Under the pieces are notes generated by a model that saw only the letters and a program-made list of their open reading frames with translations, was not told the origin of the DNA and ran no database searches. Of a stretch of 11,766 nt of DNA, positions 1 to 6,474 are shown one piece after another. Position numbers and translations under genes: made by a program. Each line of letters starts with the position of its first letter. The first letter of the stretch is position 1. Source of the DNA: a bacterium (GTDB lineage: Bacteria; Chlamydiota; Chlamydiia; Chlamydiales; SM23-39); assembly GCA_021818045.1 (NCBI GenBank), contig JAKAFF010000022.1:1-11766 (forward strand). Reading direction: 5' to 3'.

Positions 1-140
1 AGGGCGAGGAGGGGGAGGTGGCTTTCATCGGGGACGGATACATAAGGGGCGTCCGTTGCAAGGGTTGTAGAGGCTAAAAGGGTTGATGAGGCGTATATGA
101 GTAATTTCGTCATTGCACTTTTTGCCTTGTGAGTGGTCAT
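1..140 (-). CDS. Partial 5' end of an exported protein, possibly M16 (insulinase-like) peptidase
   Basis: This open frame runs off the left edge, so only about 46 N-terminal residues are visible. It can start at ATG 140-138, which overlaps the plsB stop as ATGA, or at the in-frame ATG 113-111, which has AAGG upstream. From the second ATG the protein begins MTKLLIYASSTLLASTTLAT, a short basic start, a hydrophobic stretch and small residues before an apparent cleavage region. This is a plausible Sec signal peptide. The visible mature part continues with DAPYVSVPDESHLPLLA. In C. trachomatis the gene beside plsB is, from memory, an insulinase-family zinc protease (CT806), so an exported M16 peptidase is the best guess by gene order. 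No catalytic motif is visible in this fragment. The reading frame and signal peptide are well supported; the peptidase identity is inference only. Confidence 0.6.
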   Translation of the reverse strand, partial: MTTHKAKSAMTKLLIYASSTLLASTTLATDAPYVSVPDESHLPLLA

Positions 141-1153
141 TGTGGATGGATCCTTGCGTAGTTGGTATTGACAATGTTCCAGAGGGCGCTTGCACGTGCT
201 TGACGCCGCTGTAGTTTGTCATTGTCCTCGGATCCAGGAAATTTTTCCATATCAAAAGAGGGGGCGATCGCAATTGCGATCGCACATCTGCTTGCAATGC
301 GCCTTTCTCCGAGCTCTTTTTGGATTGCAACAGGCGGTGGTAAAAGGTCATAGGTAGAAAGCGTGAGTGGATAAAAATGGGTAGGGGTTTTGGCTTTGCG
401 CGCCATGAGATAGAACATCTCGATGCTTTGTGCGTCAAAGGGGGCCACCTCTACGACCCCTTGCTCATTTCGCCTATCCCGTCCGCCACTAGGAGCGACA
501 TAAATGATCTGGCCCCCTTGCTTTAGCTGTTGACTCATGAGCTCCATGGTGCGCTTATTGTGCAGCAGTTTGTCCATTTTAAGCTCTGGCGGAGAGTCGA
601 TATAGCGTTTGGAGTAGATGCAAAGCAGATCGCAACCCATGCTGAAGGGGATGGCGAGAGGATCAGTCACTACGCGCTCTCCTGCAACGTAGGTGACGTG
701 TTCGCCGATTGCAGGGTGCGTGTTTTCCAAAAGAATGGAGAGCGCTTGTGGATCCGTTTCTGTTTGGTGGTTGGCAAGGAGGATTACATTTTCTTTGCGC
801 AAAAGCTGCTTTTGGATCGTATCGAGCACCTCTATGCCATGCACTTGTGAGTGATTGAGATCGATGAGAGGGCGCAGAAAATCGGTCCCAAAGCGGTAGT
901 AATCGGTGGGGGAGCGCACCTTTGTGTGATGCGCTTTAAACGTAAAAGGGTTGCGCGTTTGCTCCAGTGCAAGTGTCAAAAACTGCATTAAAAGAGGGTC
1001 GCTGATTTCTCCTGCAGCTGTGCGATAACCATCGATGAACTGCGATAGGATGGCAGCTGATTTTGTGGGAAATTGAGCAACTATGTTACGTATCGAGTCT
1101 TTGTCCATTTGTTGTTGAGAAAAAGAGAAATTCATTGAGGTGTAAGTTGTCAT
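137..1153 (-). CDS. plsB: Glycerol-3-phosphate acyltransferase, chlamydial/plastid type
   Basis: This 338-residue protein likely transfers an acyl group to sn-glycerol 3-phosphate, the first step of phospholipid synthesis. The key acyltransferase signature is NHQTETDP at residues 128-135, giving the catalytic HX4D pair His129 and Asp134. A second conserved block, VAPSGGRDRR at 219-228, fits the phosphate-binding region of the soluble plastid-like GPAT family. No membrane segment is evident, unlike the long E. coli PlsB. The ATG at 1153 has GGAG about ten bases upstream and overlaps the end of the RNase gene by 68 bases; internal ATGs at 1135 and 1108 also overlap that gene and have no better ribosome site. 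plsX lies two genes upstream, so acyl-phosphate formation and use are encoded together. The stop overlaps the next gene as ATGA. Identity is firm; the exact start is less so. Confidence 0.9.
   Translation of the reverse strand: MTTYTSMNFSFSQQQMDKDSIRNIVAQFPTKSAAILSQFIDGYRTAAGEISDPLLMQFLTLALEQTRNPFTFKAHHTKVRSPTDYYRFGTDFLRPLIDLNHSQVHGIEVLDTIQKQLLRKENVILLANHQTETDPQALSILLENTHPAIGEHVTYVAGERVVTDPLAIPFSMGCDLLCIYSKRYIDSPPELKMDKLLHNKRTMELMSQQLKQGGQIIYVAPSGGRDRRNEQGVVEVAPFDAQSIEMFYLMARKAKTPTHFYPLTLSTYDLLPPPVAIQKELGERRIASRCAIAIAIAPSFDMEKFPGSEDNDKLQRRQARASALWNIVNTNYARIHPQ
264..283. repeat. Perfect 20-bp palindrome made of two GCGATCGC octamers
   Basis: GCGATCGCAATTGCGATCGC is its own reverse complement over all 20 bases. 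It lies inside plsB and encodes part of an alternating Ala-Ile run. GCGATCGC is the octamer known as HIP1 in cyanobacteria. Here it may be only a product of the Ala-Ile codons. No function is assigned. Confidence 0.55.
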
Positions 1154-2627
1154 TTACGGCAAACTCCAGACAAGCATTTGATTTGCCAGCGAGTTGTTCG
1201 TAGTAATCTTTGTCTCCACTGTCGAGATACTTGTTGAGATCGGGGTGGGTGATCAGTTTGAGTGCAAATTGGTTGTGGCAGTGGATCAGTTTTTTTAACG
1301 ATCGTTCGATTTCCACGGAGATGCTTTCGTGGCTTTTGACAAGACCTATCCCTGCGCAATAAGGGCAGGTTGTGAAAATCGTTTGCGATAAAGATTCTCG
1401 ATTTCTTTGGCGCGTCATTTCGACAAGACCAAATTCGCTCATGCCCAAAATCGTGCATTTTGCAGAATCTTCTTTCATACACTCTTTGAGGCGCTCCAAT
1501 ACACGGCGCTGGTTTTTGCGTGCGCGCATGTCGATAAAGTCGCAGATGATGAGTCCCCCGATGTTGCGAATGCGCAATTGGCGGGCGATCTCTTCGGCAG
1601 CTTCTAAGTTGATGCGGACGAGGGTCTCTTCGACGTCGCTGCTTGCCGCATTTGTCGAGCTGCGGCCCGAGTTGACGTCAATGGTGTGCATCGCTTCTGT
1701 GCGATCGAAAAAGAGATAGCCCCCAGAGCCGAGCCAGATTTTGCGCTTTAAGGCGCGGTCGATCTCTTTTTCGACATTGAATCGCTCAAACATAGGGACT
1801 TTGTCGCGATATAACTCGATTTTCAGAGGATGCTCTTTCATGTATTTTTGATACAAGTTTTTGCATTGCTGATATGCGGCATGATCGTCGATGAGGAGGC
1901 GATCGATTTTTTTATCAACGCATAGAGTGATGATCCGTTTGATGAGGTCCGATTCTTCGAAAAGAAGACACGGTTTTTGGGCTGCGTTGAATTTTTCGAC
2001 AATTTGCTGCCAATGTTGATAGAGCTCGGTTGCTTCGTCGATGAGTTGTTCGGGGCTTGCGCTTGCGCTTGCAGTGCGGCAAATCAGCCCCATATCTTGC
2101 GGCATCTCAAAAGAACGGATGAGGTTTTTTAACCGCTCGCGAGATCCCTTGTCTTCGATTTTCCGCGACACGCCGCGATGTGGGCTGTTGGGGAGCAAGA
2201 CGAGGTAGCGTCCTGCAATCGAGATGTTTGATGTGAGGCGAGCCCCTTTTGTGCCAATGGGTTCTTTCACGACTTGCACAAAGACGGGTTGATCGATTTT
2301 GAGGATCTGCTCGATGTCTTTGGCCTTTGAGGAAGGCTTGGATTTGCCAGCTTTTTCCTCCATTTCGAAGTCCATGTCGAACATCTCTTCAAATTTTTTC
2401 GTATTTTCTAAGATGTCGCTGATGTGGATGAACCCATTTTCCCCCTCGTTAATATCGATGAATGCCGATTGGATGTTATGGAGGATATTGGTGACTTTGC
2501 CGCGATAGATGTTGCCTGTGATTTGGCGCGACTTTTTGCGATCGAAAATCAGATCGTGCAGCTGGCCATTTTTCATGTAGGCGTAGCGCGTTTCTTTGGA
2601 TTCGATGTTTAGTAAAATTTCATGCAT
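1086..2627 (-). CDS. rng: Ribonuclease G/E family endoribonuclease
   Basis: The 513-residue protein matches the RNase E/G catalytic core, which cuts single-stranded RNA during rRNA maturation and mRNA decay. An S1-type RNA-binding domain spans about residues 36-135, with GNIYRGKVTNIL and GENGFIHISDIL. It carries a charged insert at about 75-108. The metal-binding catalytic aspartates are Asp317 in TIDVNSGRS and Asp363 in ICDFIDM, matching D303 and D346 of E. coli RNase E. The helix NLEAAEEIARQLR lies between them. CPYCAGIG at 421-428 is the zinc-link cysteine pair that joins subunits. There is no long C-terminal degradosome scaffold, so it is nearer RNase G in layout. ATG 2627 follows AAAGG by about seven bases. 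The gene starts 21 bases after plsX and overlaps plsB at its end. Confidence 0.94.
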   Translation of the reverse strand: MHEILLNIESKETRYAYMKNGQLHDLIFDRKKSRQITGNIYRGKVTNILHNIQSAFIDINEGENGFIHISDILENTKKFEEMFDMDFEMEEKAGKSKPSSKAKDIEQILKIDQPVFVQVVKEPIGTKGARLTSNISIAGRYLVLLPNSPHRGVSRKIEDKGSRERLKNLIRSFEMPQDMGLICRTASASASPEQLIDEATELYQHWQQIVEKFNAAQKPCLLFEESDLIKRIITLCVDKKIDRLLIDDHAAYQQCKNLYQKYMKEHPLKIELYRDKVPMFERFNVEKEIDRALKRKIWLGSGGYLFFDRTEAMHTIDVNSGRSSTNAASSDVEETLVRINLEAAEEIARQLRIRNIGGLIICDFIDMRARKNQRRVLERLKECMKEDSAKCTILGMSEFGLVEMTRQRNRESLSQTIFTTCPYCAGIGLVKSHESISVEIERSLKKLIHCHNQFALKLITHPDLNKYLDSGDKDYYEQLAGKSNACLEFAVNDNLHLNEFLFFSTTNGQRLDT

Positions 2628-2648
2628 AAAAAAGACCTTTGCTGTGCG

Positions 2649-3584
2649 CTATGATAACTCATTTGTCAATTTTTGTACGACTCTGTTTTGGGCGAGGTTG
2701 ATAGCTCCCATGATGGCATTTGCAAATCCTGTTGCGGATGAGTAGCCGTGGCATTTGATCACCAGTCCCTTGACGCCGATGAGCAGGGCTCCCGGGTACT
2801 CTGAATAGTGTAGGGATTGGAAATTTTTGAGTTCTTTTTGGGGTGTGTGTTGTTCTACGCGATCTAAGATCAGGCTTGCGATCCCTTCGGCGGTTTTTAA
2901 AAAGACATTGCCTGTGAATCCATCAGTGACCAAAACATCTACTTGGCCGTCAAAGACGGTGCGCCCTTCGATGTTGCCGACAAAGCAAAACGGGAAGGAT
3001 TGTTCTTGCAGAGTTTGGTAGGCAAGTCTTAAATCTGTGGTTCCTTTTGAGGCTTCAGAGCCGATGTTGAGAAACCCAACTCTTGGCAGCTGCAGTCCTC
3101 TCACTCGTTGAAAAGCGGCTCCCATGGTGGCAAATTGGACGAGGTTGGCAGCTTTTACAGAGACATTCGCGCCGACATCCAACACAGCCACGGGCTCTTT
3201 TTTGGTGGGCATCAAAGTCAAAAGCGCAGGGCGTAAAATCCCCTTGAATGTGGAGAGAATCATTTTGGCAGAAGAGACTAAAGCGCCTGTGTTTCCCGCC
3301 GAAACGACTGCGTCGAAACGCCCCTCTTTTAAAGAGCGCAAAGCTACGCACATCGAGGCTTGTTTTTTTTTGCGCAGCGCTAGAAGGGGGTGCTCGTCCA
3401 TGCCGATGACTTCGGGGGCGGCAACGAAGGAAAATGGGGTGGCAAGAGAGGCAAGGGGAGGTGTTCCGATGATCGTAAGATGCACGTTTGAGGGGAGCGC
3501 AAGCGCATGCAATGCGGATAAAAGATCCTGGGGAACGTGATCATTCCCCATGATATCGATCCCAATGTTAAGCGGTGGCGACAA
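2649..3584 (-). CDS. plsX: Phosphate acyltransferase PlsX, TTG start
   Basis: PlsX converts acyl-ACP to acyl-phosphate, feeding phospholipid synthesis. Recognisable family blocks, in order, are IGIDIMGNDH near the start, SAGNTGAL, LDVGAN, NIGSEASKGT, VTDGFTGNV and finally YPGALLIGVKGLVIKCHGYS. The frame is open up to an ATG at 3716, but bases 3585-3716 lie inside rpmF in another frame on the same strand and read as nonsense for this family. I therefore place the start at TTG 3584, preceded by AAAGGCGAGG. This gives 311 residues, close to normal for PlsX, and a 17-base overlap with rpmF that suggests translational coupling. An ATT at 3566 or ATG at 3551 are weaker alternatives; the latter would cut into the conserved N-terminal motif. 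The rpmF-plsX order is common in bacteria. Confidence 0.92.
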   Translation of the reverse strand: MSPPLNIGIDIMGNDHVPQDLLSALHALALPSNVHLTIIGTPPLASLATPFSFVAAPEVIGMDEHPLLALRKKKQASMCVALRSLKEGRFDAVVSAGNTGALVSSAKMILSTFKGILRPALLTLMPTKKEPVAVLDVGANVSVKAANLVQFATMGAAFQRVRGLQLPRVGFLNIGSEASKGTTDLRLAYQTLQEQSFPFCFVGNIEGRTVFDGQVDVLVTDGFTGNVFLKTAEGIASLILDRVEQHTPQKELKNFQSLHYSEYPGALLIGVKGLVIKCHGYSSATGFANAIMGAINLAQNRVVQKLTNELS

Positions 3585-3744
3585 ATGCCTCGCCTTTGTA
3601 TTGGCCGCAAGAGGAGCAAATACGGTGAGGCAGGCGTAGCTTGCCGCAATTGGGGCAGCTAGAAAGGTTTTTTGGTTTTTTTGCGTGGTGCGATCTGCGA
3701 GAGTTTTTCTTCGCATTGGAAACGCGGTTACGTGGTACAGCCAT
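3568..3744 (-). CDS. rpmF: 50S ribosomal protein L32
   Basis: This 58-codon gene was found by reading the minus strand directly. The protein starts MAVPRNRVSNAKKNSRRSHH and has a zinc ribbon of two CxxC pairs, CPNC at residues 30-33 and CSSC at 43-46, with LRLPHRI between them. Both the basic N terminus and the ribbon are standard for L32, a late-assembling large-subunit protein. ATG 3744 is preceded by AGGAGA about seven bases upstream, the strongest ribosome site in this run. The TAA at 3570-3568 lies inside the start of plsX. It begins 17 bases after the DUF177 gene, the usual yceD-rpmF-plsX order. All four zinc cysteines are present, so it should be functional. Confidence 0.97.
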   Translation of the reverse strand: MAVPRNRVSNAKKNSRRSHHAKKPKNLSSCPNCGKLRLPHRICSSCGQYKGEAFVATA

Positions 3745-3761
3745 GTTCTATTCTCCTGAAC

Positions 3762-4223
3762 TTATAAATCATCTAGGTTAGCGAAGGGAAGATAGGTCCT
3801 CTCCTGCTTTTTTTCGGTGCGCATGTAGGGGGTAATGATTTGCCGCTCTGGGCACTTCCCTTGATTGCACTCCACCGTTTTAGGCAGTTCTATGAGCAGC
3901 GCCTCGCGGAGCTGTTCGCTAAAGTCAAATTGTGCGCTCGGAATATTTTCAATCGGCTCGGTGTGGTAGAAGTTATCTACTTTGAGTTCCGAGGGGGTCA
4001 TTTGATTGCAGATCGAGCAGGGTATCTCGACTGTGGTGCTCGCTTTCAAATGGACGATGAGGTGGCTATCGGTTAAATAAGCCTCTCCCTTGAGTTGCAC
4101 TTTTGATGAAAAGCGCAAATCGGGTTCATCGGGTCCTAAAAAGCGTGCATCGAAGGCCCCCTCTATTTTCCAAGAGCGGCCTCCTCTCAAACGATCGATT
4201 AAAACAACAAAAGGTTCCGACAT
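3762..4223 (-). CDS. yceD: DUF177/YceD family protein, 23S rRNA accumulation factor
   Basis: The 153-residue protein fits the YceD (DUF177) family, which in E. coli and plants is needed for normal 23S rRNA accumulation. It has a mainly beta N-terminal half, then a cysteine cluster: IPCSICNQM near residues 67-75 and ECNQGKCPER near 117-126. It ends PFANLDDL, a typical tail of the family. The position directly upstream of rpmF, with 17 bases between, is the classic arrangement and supports the call as much as the protein does. It starts 27 bases after lpxB. The sequence before ATG 4223 is a run of C followed by TTT with no Shine-Dalgarno match. Its expression may depend on coupling, on a leaderless transcript or on A/U-rich leader recognition; I cannot tell which. 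Confidence 0.82.
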   Translation of the reverse strand: MSEPFVVLIDRLRGGRSWKIEGAFDARFLGPDEPDLRFSSKVQLKGEAYLTDSHLIVHLKASTTVEIPCSICNQMTPSELKVDNFYHTEPIENIPSAQFDFSEQLREALLIELPKTVECNQGKCPERQIITPYMRTEKKQERTYLPFANLDDL

Positions 4224-4250
4224 AAAGGGGGGATTTTACTAGAGTGCGAT

Positions 4251-5318
4251 TTAAAAATCTACGCTAGAAAATATCTTTATTGCAGCCTCTTTAGCGGCCT
4301 CCGTTTGGCCGAGGGCTTGACGCACCTCTCCGCACCCCGTTTGACAAATTTTTCTTAGACGTTCGTCGCAGGCGAGCGAGCGTGCTGCCAAAAAGAGCGC
4401 CTCTTCAGTGAAATTTGGGCCAAAAAATTCGGGGAAAACCTGTTTATTGACCACGATGTTTGCAATGCAATAAAAGGGGAGATTAATGCGAAAAATTTTT
4501 TGAGCGATGAAGCAATCGAGGCGGCGGATTGCAAAACTTACGATAGTTGGGGTGTTATGCAAGGCCAGTTCCAGTGTGACGGTCCCAGATGTAGCAAGCG
4601 CCAGATAAGAGGCGCGCATGAGCTCATAGTTTTGTTCGATCGGATCTTGGGCGTTGGAGATGACAATTTTGAAAGAGGGGTCCATTTGTTGCAATCGTTT
4701 AGCAACTGCGAGTTGGATGGGAAGATTGCGCTCGATTTCGGTCTTGCGGCTTCCTGGGAAAATGCCAAGAATTTTTTGGCCGAGGAATTGCCCTTTGGGT
4801 TGGAAGTTTTGGACGGCGCTTGATAGAGGGTGTCCCACGTAGTGGGTGGGAAGGGGCGTATGTGCAAAGCATTGGGGTTCGAAGGGGAAAAAGGTGAGGA
4901 GAAGGTCGAGCGTTTGAGCCATCTGGGGAATGCGGCCTTTTTTCCAAGCCCACACGGTTGGAGCCACCATGTGAATGAGCTTTCCTTTAAAGCCCTTTTT
5001 TTTGAGGCTTTTTGCAAGTTTCAAATGAAATCCTGGATAATCGATGCAGATGACGGCCTTGGGCTTTAACTCTAAGATTTTGTCTCGGATTTGATAAAAT
5101 TGTCTGCAAAGTTTGGGTAAAGCAACAAGCACATCTAAAAACCCCATGACTTGCAAATTTTCCATTGGGAAAAAGGGGGTTAATGGGAGTTTTCTCATTT
5201 GCGGACCTGCCACAGCGCCGATGCGCAATTGCGGGCGCAGCATCAAAAGCGCCTGGGCTAATTTCGCCCCGTGCAAGTCGCCGCTTGGTTCTCCAGTGGA
5301 AATAAACAAGTCAATCAA
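4251..5318 (-). CDS. lpxB: Lipid-A-disaccharide synthase (GT19)
   Basis: LpxB joins UDP-2,3-diacylglucosamine to lipid X to form the lipid A disaccharide at the inner face of the cytoplasmic membrane. The 355 residues carry family motifs in order: STGEPSGD at 7-14 (GEASGD in many homologs), IDYPGFH at 92-98 with Asp93 likely catalytic, APTVWAW at 119-125, VGHPL at 161-165, IFPGSRKTEI at 186-195 and LATSGTVTLELAL at 241-253. The start is TTG 5318, with AAAGAGG five bases upstream; the protein then begins MIDLFIST as expected. It is slightly shorter than E. coli LpxB but lacks no core motif. It appears to head the minus-strand run continuing into yceD-rpmF-plsX. In Chlamydia lpxB sits next to pcnB; here a small zinc-finger gene and a hydrolase gene separate them. 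Confidence 0.95.
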   Translation of the reverse strand: MIDLFISTGEPSGDLHGAKLAQALLMLRPQLRIGAVAGPQMRKLPLTPFFPMENLQVMGFLDVLVALPKLCRQFYQIRDKILELKPKAVICIDYPGFHLKLAKSLKKKGFKGKLIHMVAPTVWAWKKGRIPQMAQTLDLLLTFFPFEPQCFAHTPLPTHYVGHPLSSAVQNFQPKGQFLGQKILGIFPGSRKTEIERNLPIQLAVAKRLQQMDPSFKIVISNAQDPIEQNYELMRASYLALATSGTVTLELALHNTPTIVSFAIRRLDCFIAQKIFRINLPFYCIANIVVNKQVFPEFFGPNFTEEALFLAARSLACDERLRKICQTGCGEVRQALGQTEAAKEAAIKIFSSVDF

Positions 5319-5345
5319 GCTATCCTCTTTCCCCGTTTTGCAAAC

Positions 5346-5376
5346 ATTCTACACCATAAGGAAATTAGTATGACAA
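5346..5376 (-). promoter_or_regulatory. Possible promoter for lpxB
   Basis: On the minus strand TAGAAT at 5351-5346 resembles a -10 box and TTGTCA at 5376-5371 a -35 box. The 19-base spacer is longer than ideal. The -10 lies about 28 bases before the lpxB TTG start. The -35 overlaps the first codons of the divergent zinc-finger gene. This is a weak call by eye only. Confidence 0.25.
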
Positions 5377-5714
5377 CTCCTACAACTGGACCCACTACAC
5401 CACCATCTTCTCCAGCATCACCGCCAGCTTCATTCGCGAGTTCTTTCCCAGAGCTTCACCAGCTTTTAGAGGCTTTGGTTTTGCCACCATCAGCGCTTCG
5501 CAAGTGTGCACACATAAAGTTCGATGACCCGTGCTCTAAGAGACCAGATGAGTTGATAGGAACATGCGCTAAATGTCGTCGTGCGTTTTGTCTTACGCAT
5601 AGATTGCCAATTGATCATAGTTGTGTCTCTTTAACAACTTGGCAGCCTCTTCGAGGGGTGAAACCTGAAAAAAGAGATTTAGGTCATGAGGGATCAAGCG
5701 GCGTCTGTGGCTAA
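5370..5714 (+). CDS. Small protein with C-terminal AN1-like zinc finger and Pro/Thr/Ser-rich N terminus
   Basis: The 114-residue protein starts at ATG 5370 with AAGGA eight bases upstream. Residues 1-25 are almost entirely Thr, Pro, Ser, Ala and Gly and are likely disordered. The core from Cys46 to Cys85 reads C-x8-C-x10-C-x2-C-x4-C-x2-H-x5-H-x-C, with CAKCRRAFCLTHRLPIDHSC at 66-85. The last six ligands match the AN1 zinc finger, including the FC..HRLP..H.C hallmark. The first pair is spaced by eight residues rather than the usual two to four, so this is a variant. AN1 fingers occur mainly in eukaryotic ubiquitin/proteasome-associated proteins and in archaea. A host-directed role is possible for an intracellular bacterium, but nothing here proves secretion; there is no signal peptide. 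It is divergent from lpxB (51 bases) and convergent with the hydrolase gene (10 bases). Confidence 0.75.
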   Translation: MTTPTTGPTTPPSSPASPPASFASSFPELHQLLEALVLPPSALRKCAHIKFDDPCSKRPDELIGTCAKCRRAFCLTHRLPIDHSCVSLTTWQPLRGVKPEKRDLGHEGSSGVCG

Positions 5715-5724
5715 AACGCTGCAG

Positions 5725-6474
5725 TTAAAGGCGTGCAGTGAGCCACTGCGCGCCTTGCTGAAAAATGTCTGGTGAAGTGCCGTGGCCCATGTAACCAATT
5801 GAAGGGGAGACGATGAGCTCTACTTGTGCCGATTTTTCAGACTTTGCTTCCACAAGCGACATGGCAAATTCGAAACACTCTCGAGTGCCAACTCTTGTAT
5901 CGCGGTTCCCGATATAAAGGCGGGTGTGCCTGTCGGAGAGTTGTTTTGCAAGGCGCATGAGATCGAAGTGGTGCGCAAGGGGATGGTCTTGGAGGTGGGA
6001 AAACTCTTTGATTTTGCTCAGCTGCGTCAAAGGGGCAAATGCAAGAAGCGATCGAAATCGAGGTTCTCTTGCAGCAAGATGCGCTGCGATAAAACCTCCT
6101 CGAGAAAGACCGGCCACAGCCATTTTCCCTGGATCGATAAATTTCTCTTTTATAGCAAAATGGATTGCCGTTTGCGCACTATCCAAAAAGGGGGAGAGCC
6201 GATCGATGCCTTGTCCAATCTCTTCTGCCCATACATTCATCGCATTGTTTGCAGGAAGCTCATTTTCGTGAGCAGGCAGTGTCATTGAGAAGATGCGAAC
6301 CATGCGCCCTTGCATGAATTGGACGAATTGATTAAATGGATCGAGCGTTAAGCTATCAGGGCCTGAAAGGGCAAAGTAGAAAATCGAGGGAAGCGGGCCA
6401 TGGTCAAGGGCGGGACCTACGTGATAAAGTGTGACATCGGGAGCAACTGTTATGGCGCTACAATGGCCTTTCAT
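5725..6474 (-). CDS. Alpha/beta hydrolase of unknown substrate
   Basis: The 249-residue protein has the ordered catalytic features of a serine alpha/beta hydrolase. The nucleophile elbow is AGLSRGGF around Ser124, the likely acid is Asp192 in YIGNRDTRVG, and the base is His231 in GYMGHGT. The spacing of these three is normal for single-domain esterases or peptidase-like hydrolases of the dienelactone/S9-like type. There is no signal peptide, so it is probably cytoplasmic. The start at ATG 6474 lies inside the last codons of pcnB, a 17-base overlap. AAGGAGAGG about ten bases upstream, within the pcnB arginine tract, serves as the ribosome binding site. The two genes are therefore probably cotranscribed and coupled. 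The substrate cannot be read from the sequence, and the link with RNA polyadenylation may be only positional. Confidence 0.8.
   Translation of the reverse strand: MKGHCSAITVAPDVTLYHVGPALDHGPLPSIFYFALSGPDSLTLDPFNQFVQFMQGRMVRIFSMTLPAHENELPANNAMNVWAEEIGQGIDRLSPFLDSAQTAIHFAIKEKFIDPGKMAVAGLSRGGFIAAHLAAREPRFRSLLAFAPLTQLSKIKEFSHLQDHPLAHHFDLMRLAKQLSDRHTRLYIGNRDTRVGTRECFEFAMSLVEAKSEKSAQVELIVSPSIGYMGHGTSPDIFQQGAQWLTARL

Noticed and set aside
25..438. 137-codon minus-strand frame over the plsB 3' end
   Set aside because: Out-of-frame shadow of plsB and of the partial exported-protein gene.
3585..3716. N-terminal extension of plsX to ATG 3716
   Set aside because: It lies inside the intact rpmF gene in another frame, and its sequence has no match to the start of PlsX.
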